Source: Microcoleus vaginatus WJT46-NPBG5
GTDB taxonomy: Bacteria > Cyanobacteriota > Cyanobacteriia > Cyanobacteriales > Oscillatoriaceae
Direction of reading: 5' to 3'
DNA: 64,000 nucleotides
NCBI GenBank assembly: GCA_019359355.1
Contig: JAHHHM010000008.1
Location: 158,694-222,693, forward strand
Within the stretch, counting starts at the first letter, position 1, and each line of letters opens with the position of its first letter. The notes beneath the pieces are model-generated. The model worked only from the letters and a program-made list of their open reading frames with translations. It did not search any database and was not told the DNA's origin. Positions 17,041 to 25,860 of the stretch are shown here, piece by piece. The position numbers were made by a program, and so were the translations under genes.

Positions 17041-19785
17041 CTACGCAACAAACTGATTGGAAAAGTTCAGAATTTCTTCCAGTTCTGTTTCTTCAAACAA
17101 TTGATGCACTACTCCAACCCGGCTAAACGGTGGTTGCTCCAAATCGTCAACCGTTAACTTTGCTCTCCGCAATATAGCCGAGCGCATAGTTCTGAGAAAG
17201 TAAATTTGTTTAGCGGAAAAAGCGGGATGGGCAGCAATAAATTCCTCAAACGCCGCAGAAATTTCTTCTTCCCGACTGGTAATTTGAACCAGCCCTAGAA
17301 TATGACGCAGGAAGTCTATGAGAGTAGCATCAGGGCGATCGTACACCTCTCTTAACACATCTTCAGTCACAAACAGATCTGCTTGATTTAGCGTATGGGC
17401 AAGAGATTCGATCTCTTTTTCACTCAAACTCTCACCCCTCATCAGTATTTGTATTGTGGGATGCTGCTCTGCTAGGGTTTTCACGTGAGCCTCAACCTGC
17501 TCTCGATAATTTTCAGCAAAGGCTCCTTCCCCACTAGGCCCATAAATCACCCAGCGACGAGTAGCAATCTGGTCGGGCAGATTTAGCTCAATCAAGTCTC
17601 GACGAGGACGCTGCCGAAACCGCATCAGGGGTGCAAAGGTTGTCTGCAAATCCAGAATGCGATCATAGGTCAGGTGATCCCAAAATTTAGCACTGGTCAT
17701 CCAGGCAAGTTTTTCCCGTTGTGCCTGAACATCACGCAGGTTAGCAGGCAATAGCTTCAAGTCTTCGCTAATGGATTCCTGTTGCTTGTTGAGTGAATCA
17801 ATTTGTCCGGCAAGGTGGGCAATCGCCAGCCGCTCTGTTTTCACTTCAAAGGTCATGACGGGCAAGTTAATATCGGGCAGAAACCGCAACAGAGGGGCTA
17901 TTGCTGTACTCAAATGCTCAACTTTAGCTTCATTTAAAGACTTCCAAGCACCAGCCTTCGCCAATTCTGTTAACTCTTGCAAGTGCGGACGCACATTGAT
18001 GTTATCGGTGGGTAGTTGCACCAACATTTGCTGAAGTTGAGTGATAGTGGCAGCGCTCGCCTTCCTTTGTTTCTGACTTCTCAGTAGAGCAAGTTTTTCT
18101 AGCCGCAATCGGAACAGTCGTACAGGTAGCGGTTCTGTTGGACTGGCAACTTCGCCTTCAGGGTTCATGTTGAAATAGGCAAAGTTATTCCAGAAATCAA
18201 TAATTAGAAAATCTGTTTTCTTCTCACCCGTCTGCGAATCTGTCCACAATCGAGTCCCCCGCCCAATCATCTGCCAGAATTTCACCTGGCTGAAGACAGG
18301 CTTGGCAAACACCAGATTTTGAATCGCAGGCACATCAATTCCGGTATCTAGCATATCCACCGAAATCGCCACTCGCGGCATCGCCTTCCGCTTAAAATCA
18401 TCTAGCGTCCGCTCAGCCCGCTCCATGTGACTGTCAATGACCTCAGCTAATCCCCGTTTCTGTAAGTCTGGATACAGGCGATTGAAGCTTTTCCAGATCT
18501 CGATCGCATGGCGATGGCTCATCGCGAAAATAATTGTTTTGGCAGGCAGCGTTCCCGTTGCGTCCTTACGGTATTTAGCCATAAACTCTTTGACCAGAAC
18601 ATCGTTCGTACCCGAATTCGTCACCCGCTTCTCCAGATCGCCTCCCTCAAAATTGAGTTCGCTCAGGTCGATCCCCTGTTCTTCTAGTTGCCGTTGAAGT
18701 TCTGGGAGCAATTGCCCCGCTTTAATGCCCTGAAGTTGAAAGGTAGTCTGTGCCTCTAATGCCCGGTAGTTGACTAAATACCCGTCCTCGACCGCTCTCG
18801 CATACGGATAGTAAAATGTTGGCAGTCCATCTGGACACTCAAACAGTTCAAAGGTGTTGTGGTCAATGTAATCGGTTGGGGTTGCCGTTAAGCCAAGCTG
18901 TAAGGCATCAAAGTGGTGAAACAACGCTCGGTAACGGTTGTAAATCGAACGATGACTTTCATCGGCAACGATCAGGTCATAGTATCCAGACGAAAGCTGC
19001 TGGTAAGCCTGCATCATACTGGGGTAAGTCGCCACATGAATACGAGCCGTGCTGTCTATTTCTCCGCCTTCAACTCGCGCTCTAGTTTCATCAGGAATAT
19101 ACTCTTTAAGATCACCTAATACCTGTCGTACCAACTCCCGACGATCTGCCAGAAATAGCACCCGCTGCACCCACTTGGCCCTCATTAACAAATCAATTAA
19201 GGCAATCACCGTCCGCGTTTTGCCTGTTCCAGTTGCCATCACTAGCAGAAACTTCCGTTGCCCTCGTTCCAATGCTTCGGTAACACGCTTCACCGCTTCA
19301 AGCTGATAGGGGCGATCAACGATTTTACGACTGGGGCTAAACTGATTTAGGTTTTCTCGGTACTGACTCTGAAAGGCGAGACGCGCCAAATCATCTTCTG
19401 TAAAAAAGCCACTGACCTCTCGTACTGGATACCGTTCTCGATCCCAAAAATATATCTTTTCACCATTGGCTAAGAAAATGAATGGTTCAAAATGATGAAA
19501 TGCACGAATGTGATCGGCATAATCAGCAGCCTGTCGCTTTCCTGCTAAAGGATCACGACTCGTGCATTTTGCCTCTACAATTGCCAAAGGTTTACCATCT
19601 CGGCCCGACAGAACATAGTCAATATACTCACGATGTGCTTGGTAAACTCCTTGCCCTTCTTTAACCTTGTTAGATGGAGTGACAAGCAAAAATTCATCCA
19701 GCAGGTTCCGTCGCTGGTAGCTCCACCCAGCTTTTTCAAGCTGACCGTCTATTAAATTTTGACGAGTTTCAGCTTCAGAGGACAT
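17041..19785 (-). CDS. hsdR: Type I restriction endonuclease subunit HsdR
   Basis: The 914-residue motor and nuclease subunit has a PD-(D/E)xK nuclease core at the N-terminus (Asp in YIDYVL near 56; EAK at 71-73). An SF2 helicase follows with Walker A MATGTGKT at ~183-190, DEAD-like VADESH near 270, SAT-like LTATP and motif VI QMIGRGTRLW near 520. A C-terminal helical assembly domain completes it. The overall pattern is closest to EcoEI-type HsdR. It is the first gene of the operon that continues through hsdM, hsdS, the ATPase and the HNH gene. Its promoter should lie in 19786-19980, but no convincing box could be assigned. Confidence 0.93.
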   Translation of the reverse strand: MSSEAETRQNLIDGQLEKAGWSYQRRNLLDEFLLVTPSNKVKEGQGVYQAHREYIDYVLSGRDGKPLAIVEAKCTSRDPLAGKRQAADYADHIRAFHHFEPFIFLANGEKIYFWDRERYPVREVSGFFTEDDLARLAFQSQYRENLNQFSPSRKIVDRPYQLEAVKRVTEALERGQRKFLLVMATGTGKTRTVIALIDLLMRAKWVQRVLFLADRRELVRQVLGDLKEYIPDETRARVEGGEIDSTARIHVATYPSMMQAYQQLSSGYYDLIVADESHRSIYNRYRALFHHFDALQLGLTATPTDYIDHNTFELFECPDGLPTFYYPYARAVEDGYLVNYRALEAQTTFQLQGIKAGQLLPELQRQLEEQGIDLSELNFEGGDLEKRVTNSGTNDVLVKEFMAKYRKDATGTLPAKTIIFAMSHRHAIEIWKSFNRLYPDLQKRGLAEVIDSHMERAERTLDDFKRKAMPRVAISVDMLDTGIDVPAIQNLVFAKPVFSQVKFWQMIGRGTRLWTDSQTGEKKTDFLIIDFWNNFAYFNMNPEGEVASPTEPLPVRLFRLRLEKLALLRSQKQRKASAATITQLQQMLVQLPTDNINVRPHLQELTELAKAGAWKSLNEAKVEHLSTAIAPLLRFLPDINLPVMTFEVKTERLAIAHLAGQIDSLNKQQESISEDLKLLPANLRDVQAQREKLAWMTSAKFWDHLTYDRILDLQTTFAPLMRFRQRPRRDLIELNLPDQIATRRWVIYGPSGEGAFAENYREQVEAHVKTLAEQHPTIQILMRGESLSEKEIESLAHTLNQADLFVTEDVLREVYDRPDATLIDFLRHILGLVQITSREEEISAAFEEFIAAHPAFSAKQIYFLRTMRSAILRRAKLTVDDLEQPPFSRVGVVHQLFEETELEEILNFSNQFVA

Positions 19786-20272
19786 GGCTTATGAGTTTAA
19801 TAGGTAAGCAAGCTGTACCAGAAATAATTACTGCATGATTGCTGTAAAAATTGTATATCATCTCCTTCTGCCAATACAGAGGGATGCTTCAAGCTCTAAT
19901 GATGAGAGAGGCTATAAGATTCACAGCGCAGTGTAAAACTTTATTGTCTGAATTTTAACTCTTTTATCTATTCTACTTCTTAATTAATGTACAACTTTAA
20001 TACTTTAATACTTCGGACACGTTTTAATGGGCAACGGAAGAATGGGGGTTTCGGAGTCCAAAATGCCAAACTTGCTAACGGTAGAATGAAGGTTTCAGCC
20101 GTTTCTCTAAAATAAGAAGTACGGGATGTGGGATCAAAGATTTGCATCAAACAAAACAAATCTTCCCACTGTGTACCCTCGATCAATAACTCCACAACAG
20201 CCTCAGATTGGATTTTGTAGTAGCGATGGCTTACGGTAGCAAAATCTGAAATACTTTGATTCTTATCTCACT
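19786..20272. other. Upstream region of hsdR and unidentified fragment
   Basis: The part near 19786-19980 should contain the hsdR promoter. From about 20270 down to 19980 a minus-strand frame is open without a start codon (it includes ATVSHRYYKIQSEAVVELL). It could be the tail of a lost gene cut off where the direct repeat begins, but it was not recognised. Confidence 0.3.
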
Positions 20273-20605
20273 CTATGGATTGCTGGCTGCGCTGGATGAA
20301 TCAATTTCTTATGAAGATTTAACCGCCATTGACCGGCTGCTATACTCTCTACGTCGAGGTCGGATTCAATTAACCACTGAACTGTCTGCTGTGATGTAAG
20401 CCGGCACGGAAGGTAAAGAACTTACAGAACTCGACAATCAAGCAATCCTCTCCTAACCTGTGAAAATTTCACAACTTCATCACTGGCAACTCGCGTCACT
20501 GCCGACTTTTACCTTTGATTGGTGGCCAATGATAAGATACCCGTGCCGGCAAGTACAGCAACACCCGTGGAACCTAAACAACTAGACTTATTCGCAGACA
20601 AGACA
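20273..20605 (+). repeat. Long direct repeat, copy B
   Basis: Same orientation as 2726-3055. It includes the truncated copy of the 71-residue gene, the spacer with GAACTCGACAATCAAGCA and AACCTGTGAAAATTTCA, and the beginning of the intact 20519 gene. The left boundary is abrupt: similarity starts exactly at CTATGGATTG. Confidence 0.8.
20274..20400 (+). pseudogene. 5'-truncated copy of the 71-aa gene
   Basis: The frame reads YGLLAALDESISYEDLTAID, continues RLLYSLRRGRIQLTTELSAVM and stops. It lacks the first ~30 codons and has no start codon at the junction. Relative to the copy at 2640-2855 it has one codon deleted and a few substitutions, all keeping the frame. Confidence 0.7.
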
Positions 20606-20794
20606 ATTCAGCCCTCTTCACTCCCACCCAAACCTCCGCAACTGGTGATGGGTGAAGAAGCGCTGATTGAGTGGAAATCCCGAATTTTCAATTACCAGCA
20701 GCAAGTCAGGGAAAAGGGCGCACCACAGCAAGGGATATTGTTCGACCTCAAACCGACACACTGCAACCCGGATGAAATTGACCCATTTAGCTAG
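20519..20794 (+). CDS. Small proline-rich protein, 91 aa
   Basis: The 91-residue protein of unknown function contains VEPKQLDLFADKT, a PSSLPPKPPQL linker and ALIEWKSRIFNYQQQVRE, and ends LKPTHCNPDEIDPFS. The LDLFA motif followed by a proline-rich segment and a short helix suggests a small adaptor-like peptide. The start is TTG or the GTG next to it. The paired arrangement after the 71-residue gene is preserved in both repeat copies, although copy A is broken, so the two genes probably form a unit. Confidence 0.5.
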   Translation: MVANDKIPVPASTATPVEPKQLDLFADKTIQPSSLPPKPPQLVMGEEALIEWKSRIFNYQQQVREKGAPQQGILFDLKPTHCNPDEIDPFS

Positions 20795-21145
20795 CCGCCG
20801 GTGGCAATGTCTTTCTATCGGCTCCCCGTTTCTGATGCCGGCTATCCTTGCATTTATTTCATCATTGATGCGTTTACTTGAGCGTCAGTTTTCCGAGTTT
20901 GTAACATCTTAGTTTTCCCCGGAACTACCAACGCTAACCTCCGGCAATAATTTATGCTTGAGACCGGCTCAGGAATAGCAGCGACACTGCCGGCGCTGAG
21001 GAGTAATCGTTGCTTGGGTTGCTGCTGCCATCAAAGACATTCACAAACAAAGTGTTACAGCATATTGCATCCGAGTTTGAGTGTAAGTCGTGCTGGTTAA
21101 AGTAAAACTGCTGCATAACTAACAGTGGAGTTGAGAAGCACCATC
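20795..21145. other. Intergenic region
   Basis: No supported gene. Short frames here have no family resemblance. The 3' part is the upstream region of the secreted SH3-like protein. Confidence 0.35.
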
Positions 21146-21568
21146 ATGAATCTTGCAAAAACTGGCTTGCCTGCTGTTCTCTTAATCGGGTTGTGCCTCA
21201 GTGCCTTGATAGTTCTGCCAACGCACTTAGCCGTTGCTCAAGAACGGCGCTTGGTGGAAGATGAAAATGGTGATTACTACATAGAAGGAGAACGCGGCCC
21301 CCTTCCCTACGAGTGGGAAGTGGTAGACCCTGATCCCAACGGGTTAAACTGCCGGCAAGCAGACCGCCACAGCGCTCAAGGTCAGGATTATTATAACTTC
21401 CCGGTGGGCAACACATTCAAGCAAGGAGAACTGATTCGCGGCCCTCTCATTGCTCTAGATGACCGAGGGCGGCCTTGGGTTTGGATCGGAACATCAATGA
21501 GCCGATACCACTGTTGGGTTAGGGCAAATAGTCAGTTCGTCCGTCCCGTAAGGCCGGTAAAACTTTAA
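21146..21568 (+). CDS. Secreted SH3-like protein
   Basis: The protein is about 140 residues from the ATG at 21146, which gives a proper signal peptide (basic MNLAK, hydrophobic AVLLIGLCLSALIVL, cleavage after AVA). The mature part contains GLNCRQADRHS and GNTFKQGELIRGPLIALDDRGRPWVWIG, a pattern typical of small cyanobacterial periplasmic SH3-type domains. Two Cys (NCR, HCW) could form a disulfide. The in-frame start seven codons upstream would give a poorer leader. Function unknown. Confidence 0.75.
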   Translation: MNLAKTGLPAVLLIGLCLSALIVLPTHLAVAQERRLVEDENGDYYIEGERGPLPYEWEVVDPDPNGLNCRQADRHSAQGQDYYNFPVGNTFKQGELIRGPLIALDDRGRPWVWIGTSMSRYHCWVRANSQFVRPVRPVKL

Positions 21569-21715
21569 TGTCTTCACAGGAAAGACTGCTGAGACTTTAG
21601 GAAAGCAGCGCATCTGTTTTGTTTGATAGGAGGAGTTGACTTGCCGGCTAAACCCAATGAAAGCCTAAAACCATAGGTTTAAACAATCGCAATCGCTAAA
21701 AGAAGCGAAGGATAA

Positions 21716-22177
21716 ATGGAACAAGCAACTTTTGCTGCCGGCTGTTTCTGGGGTGTTGAAAACACTTTTCGTCAAGTCAAGGGTGTTGCCTCCACGACAG
21801 CCGGTTATACGGGTGGTCATTTTCCCAATCCCTGCTATCTCGATGTCTGTGCCAGGATAACAGGTCACGCCGAAGCAGTCCGGGTAGAATATGACCCGAC
21901 CTTGATTAGTTATGAGGAACTGTTAGAAGTTTTTTGGAATTGCCACGACCCTACTCAATTCAATCGGCAAGGGCCAGATCGCGGTGAACAATACAGGTCT
22001 GTCATCTTCTACCACAACCCCGAACAAGAAAGAATGGCGAGAACATCCAAGCAGAAGTTACAAATAGCCGGCAACTACGACAAGGATATCGTCACCGAGA
22101 TCAAGCCGGCTGGTGAATTTTATGTAGCTGAAGAATATCACCAGCAGTATTTAGAGAAAAAGCGGCGAAAGTCTTGA
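21716..22177 (+). CDS. msrA: Peptide methionine sulfoxide reductase MsrA
   Basis: MsrA reduces methionine-S-sulfoxide in oxidised proteins. The 153-residue protein has the catalytic GCFWG at residues 9-13 (Cys10), [11 protein letters not shown], and [23 protein letters not shown] with [11 protein letters not shown]. It lacks obvious C-terminal resolving cysteines, so recycling may use another thiol partner. It is a stand-alone gene and the last clearly chromosomal one before the island. Confidence 0.95.
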   Translation: MEQATFAAGCFWGVENTFRQVKGVASTTAGYTGGHFPNPCYLDVCARITGHAEAVRVEYDPTLISYEELLEVFWNCHDPTQFNRQGPDRGEQYRSVIFYHNPEQERMARTSKQKLQIAGNYDKDIVTEIKPAGEFYVAEEYHQQYLEKKRRKS

Positions 22178-22295
22178 AGTTAGCAACCAAGGAATTGAAA
22201 CGCTGTTTTAGCCTTCCTGAAAAAGTCTGTCTCCAGCGATTTTCTCCTCTTAAAAGTGAGCAATCTCAACCAATGAATATAAATAATACTTTTAT

Positions 22296-22961
22296 TCATA
22301 AACGATTGTAAATATCATAATTGCTCAATTGATTCAGCATTTGACCGGCAATCCAGCGTGTGAACACCGGCGGGATACACTGCGCGATTTCACTCTGGCT
22401 CATCCAAGGAACCCCCATCGCTTGACGATAAACGTCTAATCCTGCAAAGTGACCAGCCGGCCTAGCCAAAAGCCTTGTTTCCTCTGGCTTCCTGCCACAC
22501 TTCTGAGCCTTTAAATTTGTGTGACACCGTGGCGGCGATAAAATAATAGGCCGGCATTCAAACAATCGATGGCCGTGCATAGGGATTCCAACGTTTAACC
22601 CACACAATGTTATCGGAAATTCCAGAGGCGCACCGACAACATTTTCAATACAGTAGGGCTTTCCTGAAGCTTTAAACCGGCTCCTTGTTGCCTGAATGAA
22701 GCAGGGATATTCTCTGCCGGCAACTGCCTTCAATATGCTGTGTTGCTGACAGGGTGGACTCGCGTGCAGAAAATCAAATTGATGTCCGTGTTTGTCAAAG
22801 TATTCCAGCGCATCTCCCTGGTAAAAAGTAAATGGATATCGGGGCTGAACGTGAAGATCAACCCCGATAATCTCAGTATCGAAACCGGCCTCAGAGAAGC
22901 CTTGAAAGTAGCCGGTAGCAGCACCACCGGCTCCACAAAAAAGGTCAAGAATTCTGATCAT
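22296..22961 (-). CDS. C5-cytosine DNA methyltransferase, phage type
   Basis: The 221-residue protein is small for this family. Motif I is ILDLFCGAGGAATGYFQGF, the catalytic PCQ is in SPPCQQHS (Cys71), and motif VI-like CIENVVGAP lies near 104. The region that would hold a large target-recognition domain is short, as in phage-encoded versions. It ends with a normal-looking IAQCIPPVFTRWIAGQ. No restriction enzyme is adjacent. The ATG lies one base from the stop of the DUF5131 gene, so the two are one transcription unit. It may protect the element's own DNA or feed a further modification. Confidence 0.85.
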   Translation of the reverse strand: MIRILDLFCGAGGAATGYFQGFSEAGFDTEIIGVDLHVQPRYPFTFYQGDALEYFDKHGHQFDFLHASPPCQQHSILKAVAGREYPCFIQATRSRFKASGKPYCIENVVGAPLEFPITLCGLNVGIPMHGHRLFECRPIILSPPRCHTNLKAQKCGRKPEETRLLARPAGHFAGLDVYRQAMGVPWMSQSEIAQCIPPVFTRWIAGQMLNQLSNYDIYNRL

Positions 22962-23807
22962 CTATTTAGGAAACTCTCTGACTTTTAGCCATTCAGGCCA
23001 TTCTTCAATATTCCCTCCCTTGTGATCTTTAAGTTTCAATCGGTAAGGCACACCAGCCTCACCCTTGAAATAGAGCTGTCGGTTAATACAGTAGCCACCA
23101 AGTTGTTTCACAAATACGGGCACACCTGCAACCTTGCACTGCTCAACAACTGACCGAATCCAATCAACATGGCAGGGGCGTGCCTTACTTCCAGACTCCC
23201 CACCCACAATGACCCAATCAATGCCGGTTAAATTTAGTTTCACTTCCTCCAACAGTGGCTCACAGCTTAGAAATCGTAGGGCTGCCGGTGCTTCCCTTAA
23301 AAGTGGAATGCGTTCAACTGCTTTCTGGTTTCCAACGCTGACTCCGATCCACGCATTTTGCAGCGGCATTCTGCGTCGCAAATTTACTGCTGTTCCCAGT
23401 CGGTCAAACTTAACCCAGTCAACAAATTCCTGCTGATAGTCAAAGTACATCAGCATTTGGTGCGGGCGTTTAGTCAAGATTTGGAAGGTGTGATGTTCGC
23501 TACTAGAAAGCGCCATAATTCCAAGTATTTTATCAATCCAATTGAACGGGTTGTTCTCATGGAATAAATCACTCATGCTGCAAGTGAATATTTTCTGAGG
23601 TTGTTTCCAACTCAGAGGCTTTAACAATTGAGATTGTACGAATGTAGTTTTTCCCTTCCACTCCTTGACTTCTTGATACTGAGGAAACTGCTGCAATCGT
23701 GCAGACTTTGCCGCATCTGCCGCATAGCAATTAACACACTCTGGTGAGATTTTTGAGCATCCCACGATGGGATTCCAGGTTCTATCGGTCCATTCGATGT
23801 TAGTCAT
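22962..23807 (-). CDS. DUF5131 / phage Gp37-Gp68 family protein
   Basis: The 281-residue protein has the hallmark start TWNPIVGCSKISPECVNCYA and the later motifs MSDLFHEN, QILTKRPHQML and VGGESGSKARPC. The three cysteines near the N-terminus resemble a metal or iron-sulfur site, and distant radical-SAM similarity has been suggested for this family. The biochemical role is unknown. It is common in phages and integrative elements. It is co-directional and contiguous with the C5 methyltransferase. Confidence 0.85.
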   Translation of the reverse strand: MTNIEWTDRTWNPIVGCSKISPECVNCYAADAAKSARLQQFPQYQEVKEWKGKTTFVQSQLLKPLSWKQPQKIFTCSMSDLFHENNPFNWIDKILGIMALSSSEHHTFQILTKRPHQMLMYFDYQQEFVDWVKFDRLGTAVNLRRRMPLQNAWIGVSVGNQKAVERIPLLREAPAALRFLSCEPLLEEVKLNLTGIDWVIVGGESGSKARPCHVDWIRSVVEQCKVAGVPVFVKQLGGYCINRQLYFKGEAGVPYRLKLKDHKGGNIEEWPEWLKVREFPK

Positions 23808-23865
23808 GTTGTTTGTCTCCTGTAGATAAAAAAATGAGCCGGGATTGCTCCCGACTCTGTGAAAA

Positions 23866-24603
23866 TTAAGCTTTTGGCTTCAACAATTTGGCAGGTTTGG
23901 CTGCCGGCAGTTGTGCGGTTGCTTCATCTGGAGAAGCCAATGCTGCCTGACAAGAAGCCTGATTATCTTCCAAACGCGGATCGGTGCAGTAACCTAACCC
24001 CGCAATTTGTCCTTCGTAAATTTGCTTAGCTGCTTTGAGCGCAGCTTGCTCAAATTCATTTTCACCTGCCTTGCGATAGGTGGCTTGAACATAGAAATAA
24101 GCCCCATAACCACCTTCCGTCTGTACCATTTCAAAGCGGAAAATGTTACTGAAATAAATCTCAGCAGCTTTCTGAATCGCATAGTCATGAGCATCACCTT
24201 TCATCCCTTCAGAAACCCACTGATTGAAAGCTTCGCGCCCAAACACTTCAATCAATCCGTTCATCTTATCCTTGGATTGCCGGTGAATCAGAAATGTTGA
24301 AAGTTCAGAACATTTCTCATGAAAGTTAGTTTTCATTTCACCAGCAACGGGAATTCCCCAAATTTCCGTGAATGACTCATTGATGTAATGCGGTTCAAAT
24401 GTCAAAATCTTGCTATCAACCCAGCAGAGTGCCATCTCCACATAATTGCCACGGGTAAACCCAGCTTTCTCGGCTTGAGAACAAGTCATCTTACTGGTTT
24501 CGCCGGTGACAAAACAACCCCATTCCTTAGAACAATTCGCTCGATAGCGTGCCGGAATTTCAGGAATGCGGAATGCAAACCCATCTTGCGTGATTACGTT
24601 CAT
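23866..24603 (-). CDS. Island hypothetical protein, 245 aa
   Basis: Not recognised. The N-terminal half has spaced cysteines (ANCSKEWGCFVTGE, SKMTCSQAE). The C-terminal half is helical and ends in an alanine/proline/lysine-rich tail (AAKPAKLLKPKA). It contains EMVQTEGGYGAYFYVQATYRK. Its upstream region holds the intergenic box at 24684-24696 and one copy of the 26 bp repeat, so the leader is longer than those of its neighbours. Confidence 0.6.
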   Translation of the reverse strand: MNVITQDGFAFRIPEIPARYRANCSKEWGCFVTGETSKMTCSQAEKAGFTRGNYVEMALCWVDSKILTFEPHYINESFTEIWGIPVAGEMKTNFHEKCSELSTFLIHRQSKDKMNGLIEVFGREAFNQWVSEGMKGDAHDYAIQKAAEIYFSNIFRFEMVQTEGGYGAYFYVQATYRKAGENEFEQAALKAAKQIYEGQIAGLGYCTDPRLEDNQASCQAALASPDEATAQLPAAKPAKLLKPKA

Positions 24604-24637
24604 GTTTCTATTTCTGTTTGCGGTTAATGTTTCAGAT

Positions 24638-24663
24638 ATGGACTGCGTCCACGCTTCGCTATC
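24638..24663 (+). repeat. 26 bp palindromic repeat, copy 1
   Basis: The copy is ATGGACTGCGTCCACGCTTC followed by GCTATC, with the internal hairpin GGAC-TGC-GTCC. This copy is intergenic, in the leader of the 24603 gene. Confidence 0.85.
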
Positions 24664-24705
24664 ATCTGCGAATCAAAGTCTTGAAGCGAAAGCATTCAAT
24701 CTATT

Positions 24706-25167
24706 TTACTCCAAGAAAACTGACAGACTTGGGGTAAAACAAACACTTTCTTCGTTCGCCACTTTCAGCTCTTTCCTCAGTCGAGAAAGATAGCGAGAGG
24801 ATAGCAAGTTATCGCGTTTTGCTTCTAGAGTATCAATCTCCTCTCGAAGTTTTGCTATTTTGCTATTCAGTTCAGAAAGTTGTTCAGCATTCTTTTCTGC
24901 CAGTCGTTGAGTTTCATTGAGAATAGCCTGATTGATTCGCTCAAGTTTTGGTGTGGCTGAGAATTGCCGGCGAAACACCAGAACAATTTTAGTTTCAGCA
25001 TCTCGGAAGACTGTCTTGTTAGATTTGCTAGGATTAGAGCAAATATCTAAGGCTTCAGAGATCGCTTCTGGCATAATTTCTTCAGCCTTAGAATGCCACT
25101 TTTCCATTTGCTTTCTGTAGATTGAAAGCTTTTTGAGTGCTTGGAATTGTTGCTGCTGTTGTATCAT
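24706..25167 (-). CDS. Coiled-coil hypothetical protein
   Basis: The protein is about 153 residues from the ATG at 25167, chosen because MIQQQQQFQALKKL begins a natural helix and a hairpin occupies the region of the upstream alternative. A long coiled coil covers roughly the second half (AILNETQRLAEKNAEQLSEL, then IAKLREEIDTLEAKRDNLL). Family not recognised. Confidence 0.5.
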   Translation of the reverse strand: MIQQQQQFQALKKLSIYRKQMEKWHSKAEEIMPEAISEALDICSNPSKSNKTVFRDAETKIVLVFRRQFSATPKLERINQAILNETQRLAEKNAEQLSELNSKIAKLREEIDTLEAKRDNLLSSRYLSRLRKELKVANEESVCFTPSLSVFLE

Positions 25168-25194
25168 AGAAGAAGTTATCCTGTAGGTTGCCCG

Positions 25195-25223
25195 TTGGGG
25201 GAATGAACACACACATCCCCCAA
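25195..25223. other. Hairpin before coiled-coil gene
   Basis: TTGGGGGA (25195-25202) pairs with TCCCCCAA (25216-25223) around a 13-base loop. The T-run follows on the plus strand, so as a terminator it would face away from the surrounding minus-strand genes. It may instead sit in the leader of the 25167 gene. Confidence 0.4.
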
Positions 25224-25230
25224 TTTTTAC

Positions 25231-25536
25231 TTATTCGTCATCTATGGACTGCGTCCACGCTCCGCTATCAAACTCTTCAACATCAAAAGGTTCTGGAAGA
25301 TGCTGAGTGAAATGCTTAGAACAATGAGCATTGATGAACCAATCGGGATCGGCTTCAATGGAATCAACCAATGATTTGAACCATTGCGTCAGGGCATATT
25401 TGACTTCGCTGGTTGGCATCCGGTCACAATCACAGAATTGCTTCTTTTGCAGAATTTCTATGATGGCTTCAGTGTCTAAAACACAGAATTTTTGTAGCCA
25501 GTTTGGAATTTCTTTGGTCTTGACTTTGAGTTGCAT
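25231..25536 (-). CDS. Island hypothetical protein, ~101 aa
   Basis: Not recognised. Taken from the ATG at 25536 (MQLKVKTKEIPNWLQ). It is acidic towards the C-terminus, where the last residues (SGAWTQSIDDE) come from an inserted copy of the 26 bp repeat at 25244-25269. The original C-terminus is therefore altered. Confidence 0.5.
   Translation of the reverse strand: MQLKVKTKEIPNWLQKFCVLDTEAIIEILQKKQFCDCDRMPTSEVKYALTQWFKSLVDSIEADPDWFINAHCSKHFTQHLPEPFDVEEFDSGAWTQSIDDE
25244..25269 (+). repeat. 26 bp palindromic repeat, copy 2
   Basis: Same as copy 1 with one change (CGCTCCGCTATC). It lies inside the 3' end of the 25231-25536 gene and encodes AWTQSI on the minus strand. Confidence 0.85.
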
Positions 25537-25654
25537 GGTAAAATTAGTAAGGTAAAAAAAGGTTGACCCGACATCACAAAGCGACAGCATGGATAGCAAA
25601 AGTAGCGCTATTCATGCTGTTTCTATTTCTGGATAGCGTTATTGTGCTATGCTT

Positions 25655-25852
25655 CTAGACTCTGCCTAGAAGTTGAAGGAAAATAGCACCGGCAGCAACG
25701 GTAGAAACTTTGCGACCAACGAGTTCTCCTTGCTTGCGAATAACATAGGAGTCTTCATCTTTTATGTATTCACACTCAGCCAAATTAGCTTTTGTGACTT
25801 CCTTAGCTAGTTCAGCAACGCGTGAATGAATGATTGAGATTTTCTTTTTCAT
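25655..25852 (-). CDS. Island hypothetical protein, 65 aa
   Basis: The 65-residue protein starts MKKKISIIHSRVAELAKEV, has YVIRKQGELVGRKVSTVAAG in the middle and ends in a hydrophobic helix. Not recognised. It starts 8 bases after the stop of the preceding gene, which indicates co-transcription. Confidence 0.45.
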   Translation of the reverse strand: MKKKISIIHSRVAELAKEVTKANLAECEYIKDEDSYVIRKQGELVGRKVSTVAAGAIFLQLLGRV

Positions 25853-25860
25853 TAGTTACC

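Noticed and set aside
19980..20195. 71-codon minus-strand frame upstream of hsdR
   Set aside because: No start context and no family pattern; mentioned only as a possible fragment.
22296..22961. Type II restriction-modification pair with the C5 methyltransferase
   Set aside because: The neighbouring DUF5131 protein has no nuclease signature and no other endonuclease is adjacent.
25195..25228. Rho-independent terminator of a plus-strand gene
   Set aside because: The hairpin plus T-run faces the plus direction but no plus-strand gene lies upstream; kept only as a hairpin.
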